Positions 23,240-41,637 of a DNA stretch of 58,323 nt are shown here, piece after piece. The position numbers and the translations under genes are program-made. The stretch covers positions 29,707 to 88,029 of the forward strand of contig JAHBMJ010003743.1 of assembly GCA_018398765.1 (NCBI GenBank), given 5' to 3'. The stretch is from Chromera velia (taxonomy: Eukaryota > Sar > Chromeraceae). Below the pieces are notes generated by a model. It had not been told where the DNA came from, made no database searches, and saw nothing but the letters and a program-made list of their open reading frames with translations. Numbering within the stretch: the stretch's first letter is position 1; every line of letters starts with the position of its first letter.

Positions 23240-24300
23240 GTCTTTACGGGGTGTAAAATGTTTGCAGACGCTCAAAAAGGGGGCTGTAAAAGATGTTCCA
23301 ATACCAGAAAAGTCAACACAGCTATTCGGGAAAACGTTCAGCTGATCGGTTTACCTCTGCATGAAGTAAAAGGGGGTGAAACGTCAATTTCAGTGCAGCT
23401 CAAAACGTTTTTTTTTTGAGAGCAAACCATCAAGATTTAGGTTTTTTCATTTGAATCAGCATGCGTGACGGATCGGTACTTGCAAAAGTTTTTTCGGAAC
23501 CTTCATATTTGAGGTTGAAAGTCATATTGATCAAATATTTGATCGTATTTGATACGTCTTTAAACACTAGGTCCTCCCTGACTGGATATTTGATTTGAGC
23601 TTAAGCCCTACCTCAAATCAAATTAAATCAAATCAAACATGGTCACTAATCGCCCACATGTGCAATCAATTGCATTGAATACCTTACTTTTACTCTATGA
23701 GTTTCTTCTCCTGAGCCATAATAGTGAGTTATCCACGCCGACGTAACGCAATAAGTTTAGCGGCTTTAGCCGATTATTTACTTATATTATTTAAAAAAAT
23801 ATTTTAGTGTTAGTTAATCACACTGTTCAAGTTAATGTATACCATAGATAGCTATAGGCTAGCCTATAGCTAGATTTCTATTTAAATTCTTATGAATGAA
23901 TGAATGAATGAATGAATAAATGAATGAATTCTACTGAATCTATTAAAATTTGCTAGATATAAGAAGATGCATTGAATGATAAAGAACCAGGCACATAGAT
24001 TTTTTTTTATTGAAGTCTAGCTTTAACTTTGATAGGGTTCGTGCTTCAAGCCGAGCCCCGCGTATCGTAGCGTATCGCAACGATCGGACGAATCCATCAC
24101 TGGCAATCAAAAACGCAACATCATGATGCTTGTATGCATCTAGGTATGCATACATGTATTGAGTCTACGTTCATGGAAGTGCAAAGACAAGTGGGAACTG
24201 TGTACACGAGCCGCACATGTCAGGGATACCCCAGAACACACGGAGTCGGTCTGCGTACAAAGTGTGAAGAGCAACGAAAAGAAAAAAATCGGCCCTCCCA
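23240..24300. other. AT-rich spacer, nothing supported
   Basis: It carries a CAAAT-rich repeat (about 23505-23650) related to one at 21255-21365, and (GAAT)n at about 23893-23930. No gene, RNA or element boundary can be supported. Confidence 0.5.
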
Positions 24301-24315
24301 TCGGCGGCGGCTTGG

Positions 24316-25902
24316 TCAAAGTACCTTTGTGGGAATTCCGACGTCATTCGACTGTTCTTTTACTTTTTTTCTTGTCATACTTCCTGTCACTCCCAGCTCC
24401 CACTCCTGGTTGACCGACGAAATCAGTCGTACAACATGCCAAAGAGAAAGGTAGCCACATGCCCAGGAAACTGCGGGCACTGAATACATAGGCGTGATGA
24501 TGGAGTTGATATGTGCGCACGAAAAACGTCCCCAGCTCGCTCGATGCACCAGAAAGAGACACAACCAAACTTTTCGCTTGTTCTGTCTGTCCAAGGAAGC
24601 ATCTGACAGGAGATACGCAAGCAAGCAAACAAGCAAACGGGCAAGCAAGTCATGCCGGCCCTTCCATGGTCAAACAAGAAGAAAGTGACACGATCTTTTC
24701 GGGCTTTCACTCACGGACGCATGCAAGAGACCCTGTCAAGCCATGCAATCAACACAAAGAAAGTGCGTACAGATCGAGGCAAAATGCCCCCCAGGCCTCC
24801 GTTTTGTCGATCGGATCTTCCTCTTTCGACGCTTCAAATGCCGAATCATTTTGCCTCCTCGGGAGAATTCACGGAGAAACGACACAATCACAACGAATCT
24901 GCAACAGAGATTCACGATTAGGCGCAAAAGAAAAGCAACGCATTGCAAGCACTGCACAGAACGAAACCCCTCGTGGGCGCTTCTACCCTACAATCCGCCA
25001 TGTACCCGATCGTACGTCTTCCAAAGCATGAACGGCATCGAAGGCAGAACAGCGTTAGCAATAAACAGGTCACACGGACACAAAATAAGAAGCCACACCC
25101 ACCGGCAGACGGTCGACATGCAGGCTACACCAGACACACTCTCAATCAAACAAGCCAGAGCCCCCCCAAAGTCAAACCCTCTTGCAGATACCTGCAAGCG
25201 AGGCCTGCTCTATTGATGTATTCTTTGTGCCGATTGCCGACACCCCCCCAAACCCCAACCCCAACCCCTGGCCATCCCATCCAGCCAAGCAAACAACTTC
25301 GATTGATTTCATTCAATCATTCATCCATCCATCCACGCTTTCTTGGAACGAACGACAGACGGACTTTCATTTCAGCGAATCCGCGCCCTCCCTCTTTCCA
25401 CTCCTTTTTTTCTTTCGCACCTCCCTTTTCCCTTCCGGCTTTCCTGTACTTAAGCATGAAGAAGGTAAAGGGAAAGGGGCAGGTCTCCTCTTTGCATTCG
25501 GATCTGACTGAGAGCTTGGAACCGAGCTGCAGTGCCTCCATTTCGCTCCCTGCTCACTGACTGACTCATTCATCCATGCATTTCACATCCAACTCAGATC
25601 ATCAGTCACCCACTCACTCACTCACTCACTCACTGGGTACTGCTGCTTTCACTGCCTCGACCTCTGCACTGATCTTTCCATCCACTTCAGACTGTCTTTT
25701 CCTTCTTAATTTCCTCACCAAACAACTCATTTCTGCTGCGCAACGTTTGACGCAGTCTTTCCTTCAGGAAGAGATTCTCCTCACATGCCTTCCGTCTTTC
25801 CTCAAGCATTGCCAGCCTTTGAAGCGCTTCTTTCACCTTCATCTTTCTCTTTGCTTTGCGATCGCCTTCGTCTTTTTCATTCCCTTCTTTCCCCTGACCC
25901 AT
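24316..25902 (-). other. Possible unassigned minus-strand exons
   Basis: Several short minus-strand open segments look protein-like but cannot be joined. 25902-25690 is a charged helix (ALQRLAMLEERRKACEENLF) ending near a possible donor. 25541-25317 follows a possible acceptor and starts MEALQLGSKL. 25197-24988 is hydrophobic (WLLILCPCDLFIANAVLPSM). 24948-24736 is very basic (MIRHLKRRKRKIRSTKRRPG). About 24450-24316 reads LISSVNQEWELGVTG. They lie downstream of the HSP20 stop (26026), so they are either a separate gene or chance open frames. Confidence 0.25.
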
Positions 25903-26025
25903 ATTTTCCTACCCCTCCGGAAGGACTTCCAACCATTCAAGCCCCTTCCTTCATCATTTCGGTCACTGAAACGATCGAATGGTTTAATGGGTGTGGAGGA
26001 AAGTTTGTAGGAAGGTCCCTTCCCT

Positions 26026-27509
26026 TCAAGCCCCGTGCTCGACAGGAATTGCCCGCCTCGATCGGTCCTCTTTCTTCTCCTTTCTCCCGACGCGCACATT
26101 CAGGACACCTCTCTTCAGCGTCGCTCGGACGCTCTCCTCATCAACGTCGGAGGGAAGCTGCAGGGAGGCAGGTAGGCAGCAGAGACAGAGGGGATCAGAC
26201 TACAGATTCTGTCCCATCAGCGGACACAATACTAACAACCAAGACCAGACAGCTGGCAAAAAAAAAAAAAAGGACCATGACGATGACAAGAAAAACTCTA
26301 ATCTGATGATATCTCCAGGCGGAAAGATGTTGCGGTAAGCGGCCTCAGTAAGACGGGGTCCCGACTTGGAGCAATGATGCACGTGAAACTGGCTGGAAAG
26401 CGAATCAATAGAGGAGCGAGGCACGAGACTCGAGAGGAAAAGCGCCAAATCCGATCGAGAGAAGAAAGAGACAGAGAAGAGAGGCAAAAGAGAAGATAGA
26501 GAGGGGCGTCATTTTGGTTCACACATCAACACATTCTCAAACGGTTTCTCTGAGTACTCACCCTGACGCTGTACGAGTACTTGGCCTTGGAGTAGAATCT
26601 GCTCTCCCTCTGTGCCTGGGTTTGTTGTTGCACCTGTTCCGCCTCATCCTGTTGCAGCTCTCTGGCAGTTGTCACTTCTTCTTTCTCCTCCGGCTCCTGT
26701 CCGTGGGGCTTCACGTCCGTTTCCGCAGTCTGCAAGGTGTCGTCCTTCTCTCCCTCGTCAGGCATGCCGAGGTCCTTCTTCAGGTCGGACAACTCCTTTT
26801 CCATCTGCTTCTCCCTCTCCTCGTCCACGACTGCTCGGGGAACTTCGGAACCCTCTGGGCCCGGGAAGAAGTCGCGCTTCACCTGCTTCACTTCACGCTC
26901 AGCGTCAACAGACAGAAGAGGCGCGAAACCCTCCTGCACAAAACACACAGAACACAGAAATCAGCACCGGCACAACACACACAGGACACAGAAATCAGCA
27001 CCGGTCCAGAAAAAGAAGCAGTCCTGATTCCCATGGAACTCCTTGAAGATGCAAAGGTCAAACGACTCTTTTCATTCCTCGTCCACATTCTCACTTACCT
27101 TGGTCACCAGTTCCACTCGAACATCCTCGATTTCTACCCCCGGCATGTCTGCCTCGTAAACGTACTCGTTGGTCTTCTCGTCCAGGTAGAGGTTGTCCCT
27201 CCTTGCAAGGACACCACCCATGGGCGCAGGCAGCAGACCTCCTATGCCGCGGAATGCAGGCGGAAAGAAATCTCTGTCAAACACCTCAGCAGAAGGTGCA
27301 CAGGTGCCTGGGTAGCACGCGCCAGTGCCGGAGATCATATCATTGGCCGCTTGCATCAATCTGCGCTCAAAGTTTGTCAGACCGAAGGGACTGTTCAGCC
27401 AGCCGATGGCCCCAGGCCGCACAAAGCGGGGCTGAAGATGGAGGCCTTCTGTCCCATGGGCAGACAGGAGAGCGAAGGCAAGCAGAAGAGCAATGTTCTG
27501 CGGGTGCAT
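26026..27509 (-). CDS. Small heat-shock protein (HSP20/alpha-crystallin) with signal peptide and interrupted ACD
   Basis: Small HSPs are ATP-independent holdase chaperones. Start ATG is at 27509. Residues 1-20 form a hydrophobic signal peptide (MHPQNIALLLAFALLSAHG), implying entry to the ER and possibly, through a bipartite leader, a complex plastid. Exon 1 (27509-27099) ends ACCAAG|GTAAGT after NEYVYEADMPGVEIEDVRVE, the first half of the alpha-crystallin domain. Exon 2 (about 26939-26562) begins EGFAPLLSVDAER, then inserts roughly 100 residues rich in Glu, Gln and Lys, ending SKAKYSYSVR|GTGAGT. Exon 3 (26160-26026) resumes the fold: LPSDVDEESVRATLKRGVLN, then VRVGRKE and a C-terminal IPV (I-x-I/V motif) before TGA. 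All joins are phase 0. The domain is clear; the insertion is the odd part. Confidence 0.88.
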
Positions 27510-28118
27510 TTTTGAAGTGGTTGAGCTTCGAGGAGACTGCTAAAACAACAAGACGACAAACTGGAGACTTCGTAGCCAGATAAAGAACGGAAGAGGAAGC
27601 GTTAGTAGCTGATCAGGTAAGAGTTTGTGTTTCCAAATATTTTTTGACGAACCTGCAGACGTTTTTGGAAAAGAGGAAGCGAGCTTTCCACGAGATTTTT
27701 GTACACGTGGCGAGTTTGGTCGTCATGTCGCGTCCGCCACAACATTCGCCGTCCACTTGCTTTGAGCTAGGGTACGCCGACAGGACGAATCGTGACCGCG
27801 CGCGTCCGTTCCTGGCGGCGCGGCCGGCCGGGACCATGCATGCATGCATGCACGGCCACTGTGTATGTCTGTGTTGCGGGGGGTAGTAACACGCAGGAGA
27901 GCGCATTAATTCTGACGTGTTGGATCATTCTCAGTGACTTCTCGAGCGTCAGCTTGAATGAATTGCGCCGCAAAGATGTTGAAACAGCAGATATTGTCCG
28001 CAGGCTCGACGTCTCTGTGTGTGCGTGCTTGGGGGTAGACGGGCCGAAAGGACTTCCTTGTTTTCTTGCATGCATTTCTTCATTTCCAAAAGGTACACGG
28101 GCATTCACCCTCGGCACG
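27510..28118. promoter_or_regulatory. Divergent promoter region between HSP20 and helical-repeat genes
   Basis: This ~610-bp spacer has a GC-rich core (about 27800-27835) directly followed by a TGCATGCATGCATGCA run (about 27838-27852), and another TGCATGCA at about 28068. The same word occurs in the other divergent spacers of the window. Its regulatory role is inferred from position and from the known binding of TGCATGCA by an apicomplexan AP2 factor. Confidence 0.45.
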
Positions 28119-35565
<7,447 letters not shown>

Positions 35566-36565
35566 GTTTCAAGTTCAGTACATGAATAAGTACATGCTAG
35601 AGTACATGGTAAGTCTTCATGCGTTTGCCTACCTTTGCCTTACATCATTGAAAAACTAAAAAAAATCTAGTTTTGCTTATTTAAAGATCATGGATGACAT
35701 TAGATGTCAGAAAGACTCTTGGGAAAGCTACCAGTCACTCTGGCAGTCAGTTTTTTTGTTGGACCATGTGTAATACTATGATATGTTGTTTTAAGCTAAT
35801 CACAAAGTCTTAGTATAGTGATATCTAGTGATAAAGATCACCAGAAAATTCATTCAATTATCCATTTGTAGCTAGATTTGTAGTAGACTAGCCAGTGGAG
35901 CGTTCCTATATTTGATTTTGCAGTGGTAATACTAGTATTCAAAGTACCATCATTCTGATTAGTCTAGAGATGATGATTCAAAATTAGTTTTAAAATATGT
36001 TTCGATCGAACACATTGGGTTACTAGTTTGATTATCGTTAGAAGAATTTCAATTTAGGCCTAGATTTAGGCTGCAAATTAGGCAGCAACAGCTTACAACA
36101 GGTTATGCTAACAGGTGTAACAATAAATGATATACATCATATGCCATCGCCATCGGCCCATAGTAGGTGTCTAGCTTAAATCAAAATTGTAAATAGGATT
36201 TCTTTACAACTTAGTCTAGAACTTAGTATATACAACTTAAACAGGACTCAACTCATATAACATACTAAATATAATATATATCCGGCCCATGTACAGTATT
36301 ATCATCTGACTCGTATGCGTTTTAACAATAAACATTGCGCCTAGCATTGCGCTATCATCAACATAGTTCGTTCATTCACACTATCCTAGACACTATCCTA
36401 GATACTATCACTATAAGAAGAGATAATATCTTCAAAACTGTTATTGTAAACAATCAGAAAGCAAAAAAAACGTAAAATATTTGAAAGTCATGTACATGGT
36501 TTTTTGGTTTTTTTTTGTTTTCGTCTCTCAATTTAAATGGGTATGTACGGTATGTGTATTTCCCG
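35566..36565. other. AT-rich intergenic spacer between convergent genes
   Basis: About 1 kb of AT-rich sequence between the stop of the plus-strand helical-repeat gene and the stop of the minus-strand PLP-enzyme gene. Both 3'UTRs must end here. I see no gene, repeat array or RNA. Confidence 0.6.
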
Positions 36566-38903
36566 TTAAGAAACAAGGCTTTCCTTTTCCACTCCTACAC
36601 AAAAGTAAGCCTCTCTGAAATCCGACTCGAACTCTCCGTCCACATCTAGGCGGTGAAAGTCCGTGCTTAAACTACCAGCCTGTAAACGACAGTCTGGAAG
36701 CCTTTCTTCTGTTTCCTCATGCCCCTTCTCTTCCCCGGCTCCCGTTCCATTTCGGGGAACAGCCACGCCCTCGACAGGAATGATTTCGTTTAAGGAATTG
36801 CAGACAAAGAGGCACAGAAATCGATCGACAGAGAGAGATGACAAAATCGACTCGAAGGAATACACACCCTCTCGCCACTCAAGACCCCCCTCAGGGTACC
36901 TCCCTCCCCTGAGGCTCTTTACCGTTTGACACACCTCCCCTATCGTGCTGCCTCGGTACAACCCCAACTCCCCACACGATGGAGTCACACCCATCTCCGG
37001 AAACAACCTCCCGTCCCCCCCCCGTCTCCCCGTTATCCAGAAGACGTTATGGATCGACGTGTCGCCCACAGCTGGAAAGACAAGCCGACGACCCCCCAAA
37101 ACAGAATCAGAGAGGTGAGGAGAGACGGATGCTCCATCACCCCCATCGTCACACTCATTCTCCTTCTCCTTCTTTGTCTCTCTGTCCACGTCAGCGTCCA
37201 CTGTTGTGAGGACGTCATCGAACCCCTCTCTCTGCGCAAGGCTTCGAAAAGCCAGACGGTCGATGTAGGAGAGCGACTTCAATCTAAACGAGGAGGGCAC
37301 TGAGGACAGCCAGGCGTCCATGAGGGGAGTAGCAGAAACAACGCTCCTGCCGGAAGGAACGACGAGAAGTCTGAGGGGCCTTCGGGGCTGGTCTCGGGGG
37401 GGGGAGGGGTGAGGCTTGAGGACAATTAGAACGATTCCGTGGGGCCTCTTTTCAACAGACAAACCTGATCCTCCCGCTGTGTGTGTGTTCCCCCCACTCA
37501 CGAGGATCTTCACTCTGTATGACCCTTCCGGGGAGACACACACACCCTTGCTTTCTTTGGCACGGAGAAGTGCATGGATGGCTTCTTTCACCTTCACAGG
37601 CGACGACAGAAATTGAGGGGGGGAGATCCCCAAATCGTCGCACTGCTGCCTCAGATTGGACAGGTGCGGTTCCAACGAATACACACAACCAGTCTGCAGT
37701 GTCAAACCAACATATGCATATGTGTGGTTTTGCCTGTCGTATCGGCATTCGTTCTTGCGCGCTTCGAAATGAAAAGAGAGACTAGAGGATAGCCGGGTGG
37801 ACAAAATCGTGAAGTACACACAATAGGCCATCAGAAAGGACGAGGAAGCGAATGCACGTCAATTTCTTTACGAACAAATGGTGAAGACGGAAAACGCATT
37901 GAGACGGAAACGTTTGAAAGAAAGCGACGGGCAGAATGGGGGGGCAAAGAGGGAGGGGGAAAGACACAGAACGACAGAGGGGGAGATGAAAAGCAGGTGC
38001 TGACGATGAGAAGACAGTGAGAGCCCATCCCACTTTGGTTTATGTCTTCAGTTTTTCTTTCTTTCTTTTTTTCTTTCTTTCTTTCTTTCTTTCTTTCTTT
38101 GTTTCTTTCTCTCTTTCTTTCTTTCTTCCTTTATTTTTCTTTCTTTCTTTCTTTCTTTGTTCCTTCCTTCCTTCCTCCCTTCTTACTTTTTTTCTTCATT
38201 TCTTTTTTTCTTCCTTTCTTCCTTTCTTTTTTTCTTCCTTGATTCCTTCTATTCTTCCTTCCTCTTTTTCTTTCTTTCTTTCTTTCTTTCTTCCTTTATT
38301 TTTCTTTCTTCCTTCCTTCCTTCCTTCCTTCCTTCCTTTTTTTCTTTCTTCCTTTTCTACTTCCTTCCTTCCTTCCTTCCTCTTTTTCTTTCTTTCTTTC
38401 TTTCTGTCTTTCTTTCTTTATTTCTTTCTTTCGTTCGTTCTTTCTTTCTTTCTTCCTTCCTTCCTTTTTTTCAGTTTTTTTTTTTTTCTTCCTTCCTTCC
38501 TTCCTTCCTTTTTTTCAGTTTTTCTTTCTTTCTTTCCTTCTTTCTTCCTTCCTTCCTTCTTTCCTTCCTTCCTTTTTTTCTTTCTTCCTTTTCTACTTTC
38601 TTCCTTCCTTTCTTTCTTTCTTCCTTCCTTCCTTCTTCCTTTTTTTCTTCATTTCTTTTTTTCTTTCCTTCCTTCCTTCCTTCCTTCTTTCCTTCCTTCC
38701 TTTTTTTCTTTCTTCCTTTTCTACTTTCTTCCTTTCTTTCTTTCTTCCTTCCTTCCTTCTTCCTTTTTTTCTTCATTTCTTTTTTTCTTTCCTTCCTTCC
38801 TTCCTTCTCTCCTTCCACCCTCCCTTCCGTGTCTCTTTCCAGTCCTTTCCTTGCTTTCTGCTATCTGATTGCCTCTCCCTCGAGAAAAAGAGACAGACAG
38901 ACA

Positions 38904-38947
<44 letters not shown>

Positions 38948-39004
38948 CACAATCACACTCACACTCACAATCACACTCACAGTCACACTCTCACTCACTC
39001 ACTC

Positions 39005-39049
<45 letters not shown>

Positions 39050-39061
39050 CACACTCACAAT

Positions 39062-39096
<35 letters not shown>

Positions 39097-39122
39097 ACAC
39101 TCACACTCACACTCACACTCAC

Positions 39123-39157
<35 letters not shown>

Positions 39158-39435
39158 GAGAGAGGGAGAGAGAGAAAGAGAAAGGGAGAGAAAGACAGAC
39201 ACAGACACAGACGCAGACGGAGACGCAGACGCAGACAGACAGAGAAAATGCAGGCGCGAAGAGAAGACGAAAGACTTACCTGGAGACGCAAAGTGACGAA
39301 TGCACCGTCTCCAAACAGAAGTCCCCTGTCTGAAGCCGCAAAGAGAGGCGCGGTCTCTTCAACGATCACAAACTCAGACCAAGACCGAGACTCGGAACCC
39401 CTCTCGCCTTCACTCACGTGCAACACCACATCCAT
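36566..39435 (-). CDS. Class-IV PLP aminotransferase-fold enzyme, aminodeoxychorismate lyase/BCAT-like
   Basis: Two exons join in phase. Exon 1 is 39435-39280 (52 codons, ATG 39435, ending CTCCAG|GTAAGT); exon 2 is 37693-36566 after a good acceptor (gacactgcag). Exon 1 has the family N-terminal motif ASDRGLLFGDGAFVTLRLQ (D-R-G...GD-G-F-T), and exon 2 continues GCVYSLEPHLSNLRQQ (L..HL.RL). The PLP lysine is most likely in LKSLSYIDRLAFRSLAQREG. The cofactor-phosphate region reads DTSIHNVFWITG, followed by LYRGSTIGEV and FVCNSLNEIIPV. About 427 residues is longer than bacterial PabC/BCAT (about 270-310) owing to acidic linkers. ADCL would cleave aminodeoxychorismate to p-aminobenzoate for folate; branched-chain or D-amino-acid transaminase activity is the alternative. 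The intron contains the 38.0-39.2 kb satellites. Confidence 0.8.
38048..38822. repeat. ~775-bp (CTTT/CCTT)n pyrimidine satellite with higher-order copies
   Basis: An almost pure pyrimidine strand with tetranucleotide units. Within it blocks of about 120 bp recur (for example the ...TTTTCTACTTTCTTCC... stretches near 38350, 38590 and 38720), suggesting segmental duplication of the satellite itself. It lies inside the single intron of the PLP-enzyme gene. Long FFLSF-type frames here are artefacts. Confidence 0.9.
38893..39240. repeat. (CA)n/(CACT)n and (GA)n microsatellite
   Basis: (CA)n interrupted by CACTCACAAT variants runs from about 38908 to 39150 and is followed by GAGA- and GACAGACGCAGAC-type units to about 39240. 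It ends about 40 bp from the exon-1 donor of the PLP-enzyme gene. Confidence 0.9.
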
Positions 39436-39994
39436 TACCGGATGCGTATCAACTGCCCACCCCACCTCCTCTGTCTGCTCGGTCTGCCTACGTATTTATA
39501 ATATCTGTCAGTCGGGTCTCTCTCCTTCGTCTCTCTTACTTCTCGACCCACACAGCCAATCTCCCACTTTCTGGCTGTCCTCTAGCCTTCCTGGTTCTCG
39601 GTCAGTCCTCCGTTCTCTTCATGCAACGCGCGGACGGACTGAATGAAGACTCCCCCCCCGTTCCGCAGGTATCCCCTCCTCAGACAGACACAGCCAGTAA
39701 GACCGTCTTTAAGTTTCAGACCGTCTTTCAGTTTCTTGAGAGTGGCAGCTGAGGCTGCTGGCCTTGGGGCGTTCGCCTGAAGTACAAACAAGGCAGACAG
39801 GCAGACAGAAGATCGAAAATCCAGACAGGCAGGCAGGCGCTCGGGTGTTTCATGGTGGAGAGGATTCATGCGAGCGGGGAATGGGATATGAACAGTGGGA
39901 GAAACAACCAGCAGTGGTATATGAGCAGTGGAGAAATAGACGGTGTGTGAAACCGGCAAAAAAGAGATAAACGTTAAATGCAACCGAGTAAAAA

Positions 39995-40266
39995 CTGTGG
40001 CAGATTGGAAAGGGCTTGGCAGGGAAGGCAACCGGGCTTGTCACGTGCTCCCTTCCTGAGGCCTGTACAAGGTGGGAACGACTGAGAGCCTGATTCCGTT
40101 TTCAACCAATTAACCAGTTCAAGGGTGGGGCTGTGGCAGATTGGAAAGGGCTTGGCAGGGAAGGCAACCGGGCTTGTCACGTGCTCCCTTCCTGAGGCCT
40201 GTACAAGGTGGGAACGACTGAGAGCCTGATTCCGTTTTCAACCAATTAACCAGTTCAAGGGTGGGG
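39995..40266. repeat. 136-bp tandem duplication (two copies)
   Basis: 39995-40130 and 40131-40266 are essentially identical 136-bp units. Because 136 is not a multiple of three, the duplication shifts any coding frame crossing it. It lies upstream of the PLP-enzyme start and overlaps the 3' end of the uncertain minus-strand gene at 40119-41454. Confidence 0.92.
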
Positions 40267-41454
40267 GTAATCACTAGAGACGGAGACGGAGATGTGAAAA
40301 CAGAGACTGACGGAATTCCGCTCGAGTTTTCTTGAAAGGACGAAGCAGCCGCCTGCTGCGAGTTTTGGTTTTCTACCGTCCTTGCAGTTGCTCTCTCCTC
40401 TCTTATTCTGTCAAGTCGCTTCTCGATTTCGGGAAGGTCGTCGACGGTCAACTTCAACTGGGTCGGCAGACTTGGGAGCATCGTTCGTTTGTATTTCTTT
40501 ATTTTTTGCCGTCTGTTTTACCTCCTTGTCCGTCTCTCTCCGCTATTCTTCCTTATTTCAGTCAGTGCGACAATCTGCTCACGGGCTCCTTCGTCCTGGA
40601 CCAGCAACGTCTGTGAGGAAATGTACTCCGTGTCAGCCAGAAGAAAGATCAGCTATAGTCTGACTCGACCATGACTCGACCTCACTCCACCCACAATTTA
40701 AGTTGCATGCACGCATGTGCATCATTGGGCCATGCACAAAAATCCACGCGCCCGCGCGGCCCATGCATGCATGCAAATACGCGAGCGCAGCCGCAGCTCC
40801 TTTTTCCGAAATTTTCCGAATGCATGCATGCCCCCCCAGATCCCCGCAGTATAGTTGGGACAGTGACAAGCTCTTCAGGTACTCTCCGGTCCATCAACAG
40901 GATGCATACAGATTGTAAAGGGCCAACAGATGTCTTCAACAGATGCATGTGGTCAGATATATGTGGTCAGCAAAGGTGTCGATGCATACAAACAAGGTGC
41001 ACTGCTGTTCTTTTGGCGAACGATTGAGGTTTCACTGAAGCAGAAGGAAGACGAGCAGAAAAAAGGTCAGGCGATTCTCTTTCCGAAGAGACCGACATGC
41101 TCTCTTAGGCATACATATTCAGGTAAAGAGGGAGAAGTAGAGTGTGATTGGAACAGCAACATTTGCCATGAGCAGAGACTGAAAGGCAGTTAGACAGCTG
41201 AACAGATAAGTAGGCAAACTGCAAGACAGAAAGATATGTATTTGCATGTAGAGACTCAGCAACAAACTCACTCACACGCTGAAAGGCTACGGGGGGACAG
41301 CTAGGCAGGCAGACATGCAATGGGACGACTCAGCGGCCCTAATGGATCGTGCTTCTCCTTTTCGTGCTGAGCCAAATTCACTTGCTTCCAGAATTGAGTG
41401 AATTCAGGGTTCTCTTGGACCACGAGAGCAGCTTGGGGCATCAGCACGGTCATT
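40119..41454 (-). CDS. Uncertain small minus-strand gene, hypothetical
   Basis: ATG 41454 opens a plausible first exon (MTVLMPQAALVVQENPEF, then FWKQVNLAQHEKEKHD). Further on, a good acceptor (cctcacag, about 40613) starts TLLVQDEGAREQIVALTEIR. That exon reaches a GTAA donor and joins in phase, through a ~60-nt intron, to LPTQLKLTVDDLPEIEKRLD. A Gln/Ser-rich tail then runs through the 136-bp duplication to a stop at 40119. I could not join the 41454 exon to the later ones. The composition suggests a small helical protein, but I do not recognise it. It is divergent from the ankyrin gene beginning near 41638. Confidence 0.35.
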
Positions 41455-41575
41455 TGCGCAATGCCGACTTGAAGGAGTTATGGGCTGTCTTTCGTTAGCT
41501 TCTTCGTGCGTTTCCTTACTTCTTATGTTGCCCTTCCTTTTCTCCCTCCCTCCCTCTCTCTCTCTCTTCCTTCCC

Positions 41576-41616
<41 letters not shown>

Positions 41617-41637
41617 CTTTTTCCTTCTCTTCTCCAG

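Noticed and set aside
24950-25560. 205-codon plus-strand frame
   Set aside because: Proline/serine-rich composition with no motif, and it overlaps minus-strand segments that look equally or more coding.
26300-26335. Minus-strand RNIFPPGD segment, considered as an HSP20 exon
   Set aside because: Exon 2 (SYSVR) joins directly and in phase to LPSDVDEESV, as in ordinary small HSPs; no donor follows the segment.
38017-39296. Long FFLSF/THTHTH open frames (283 and 379 codons)
   Set aside because: Generated by the pyrimidine and (CA)n satellites within the PLP-enzyme intron.
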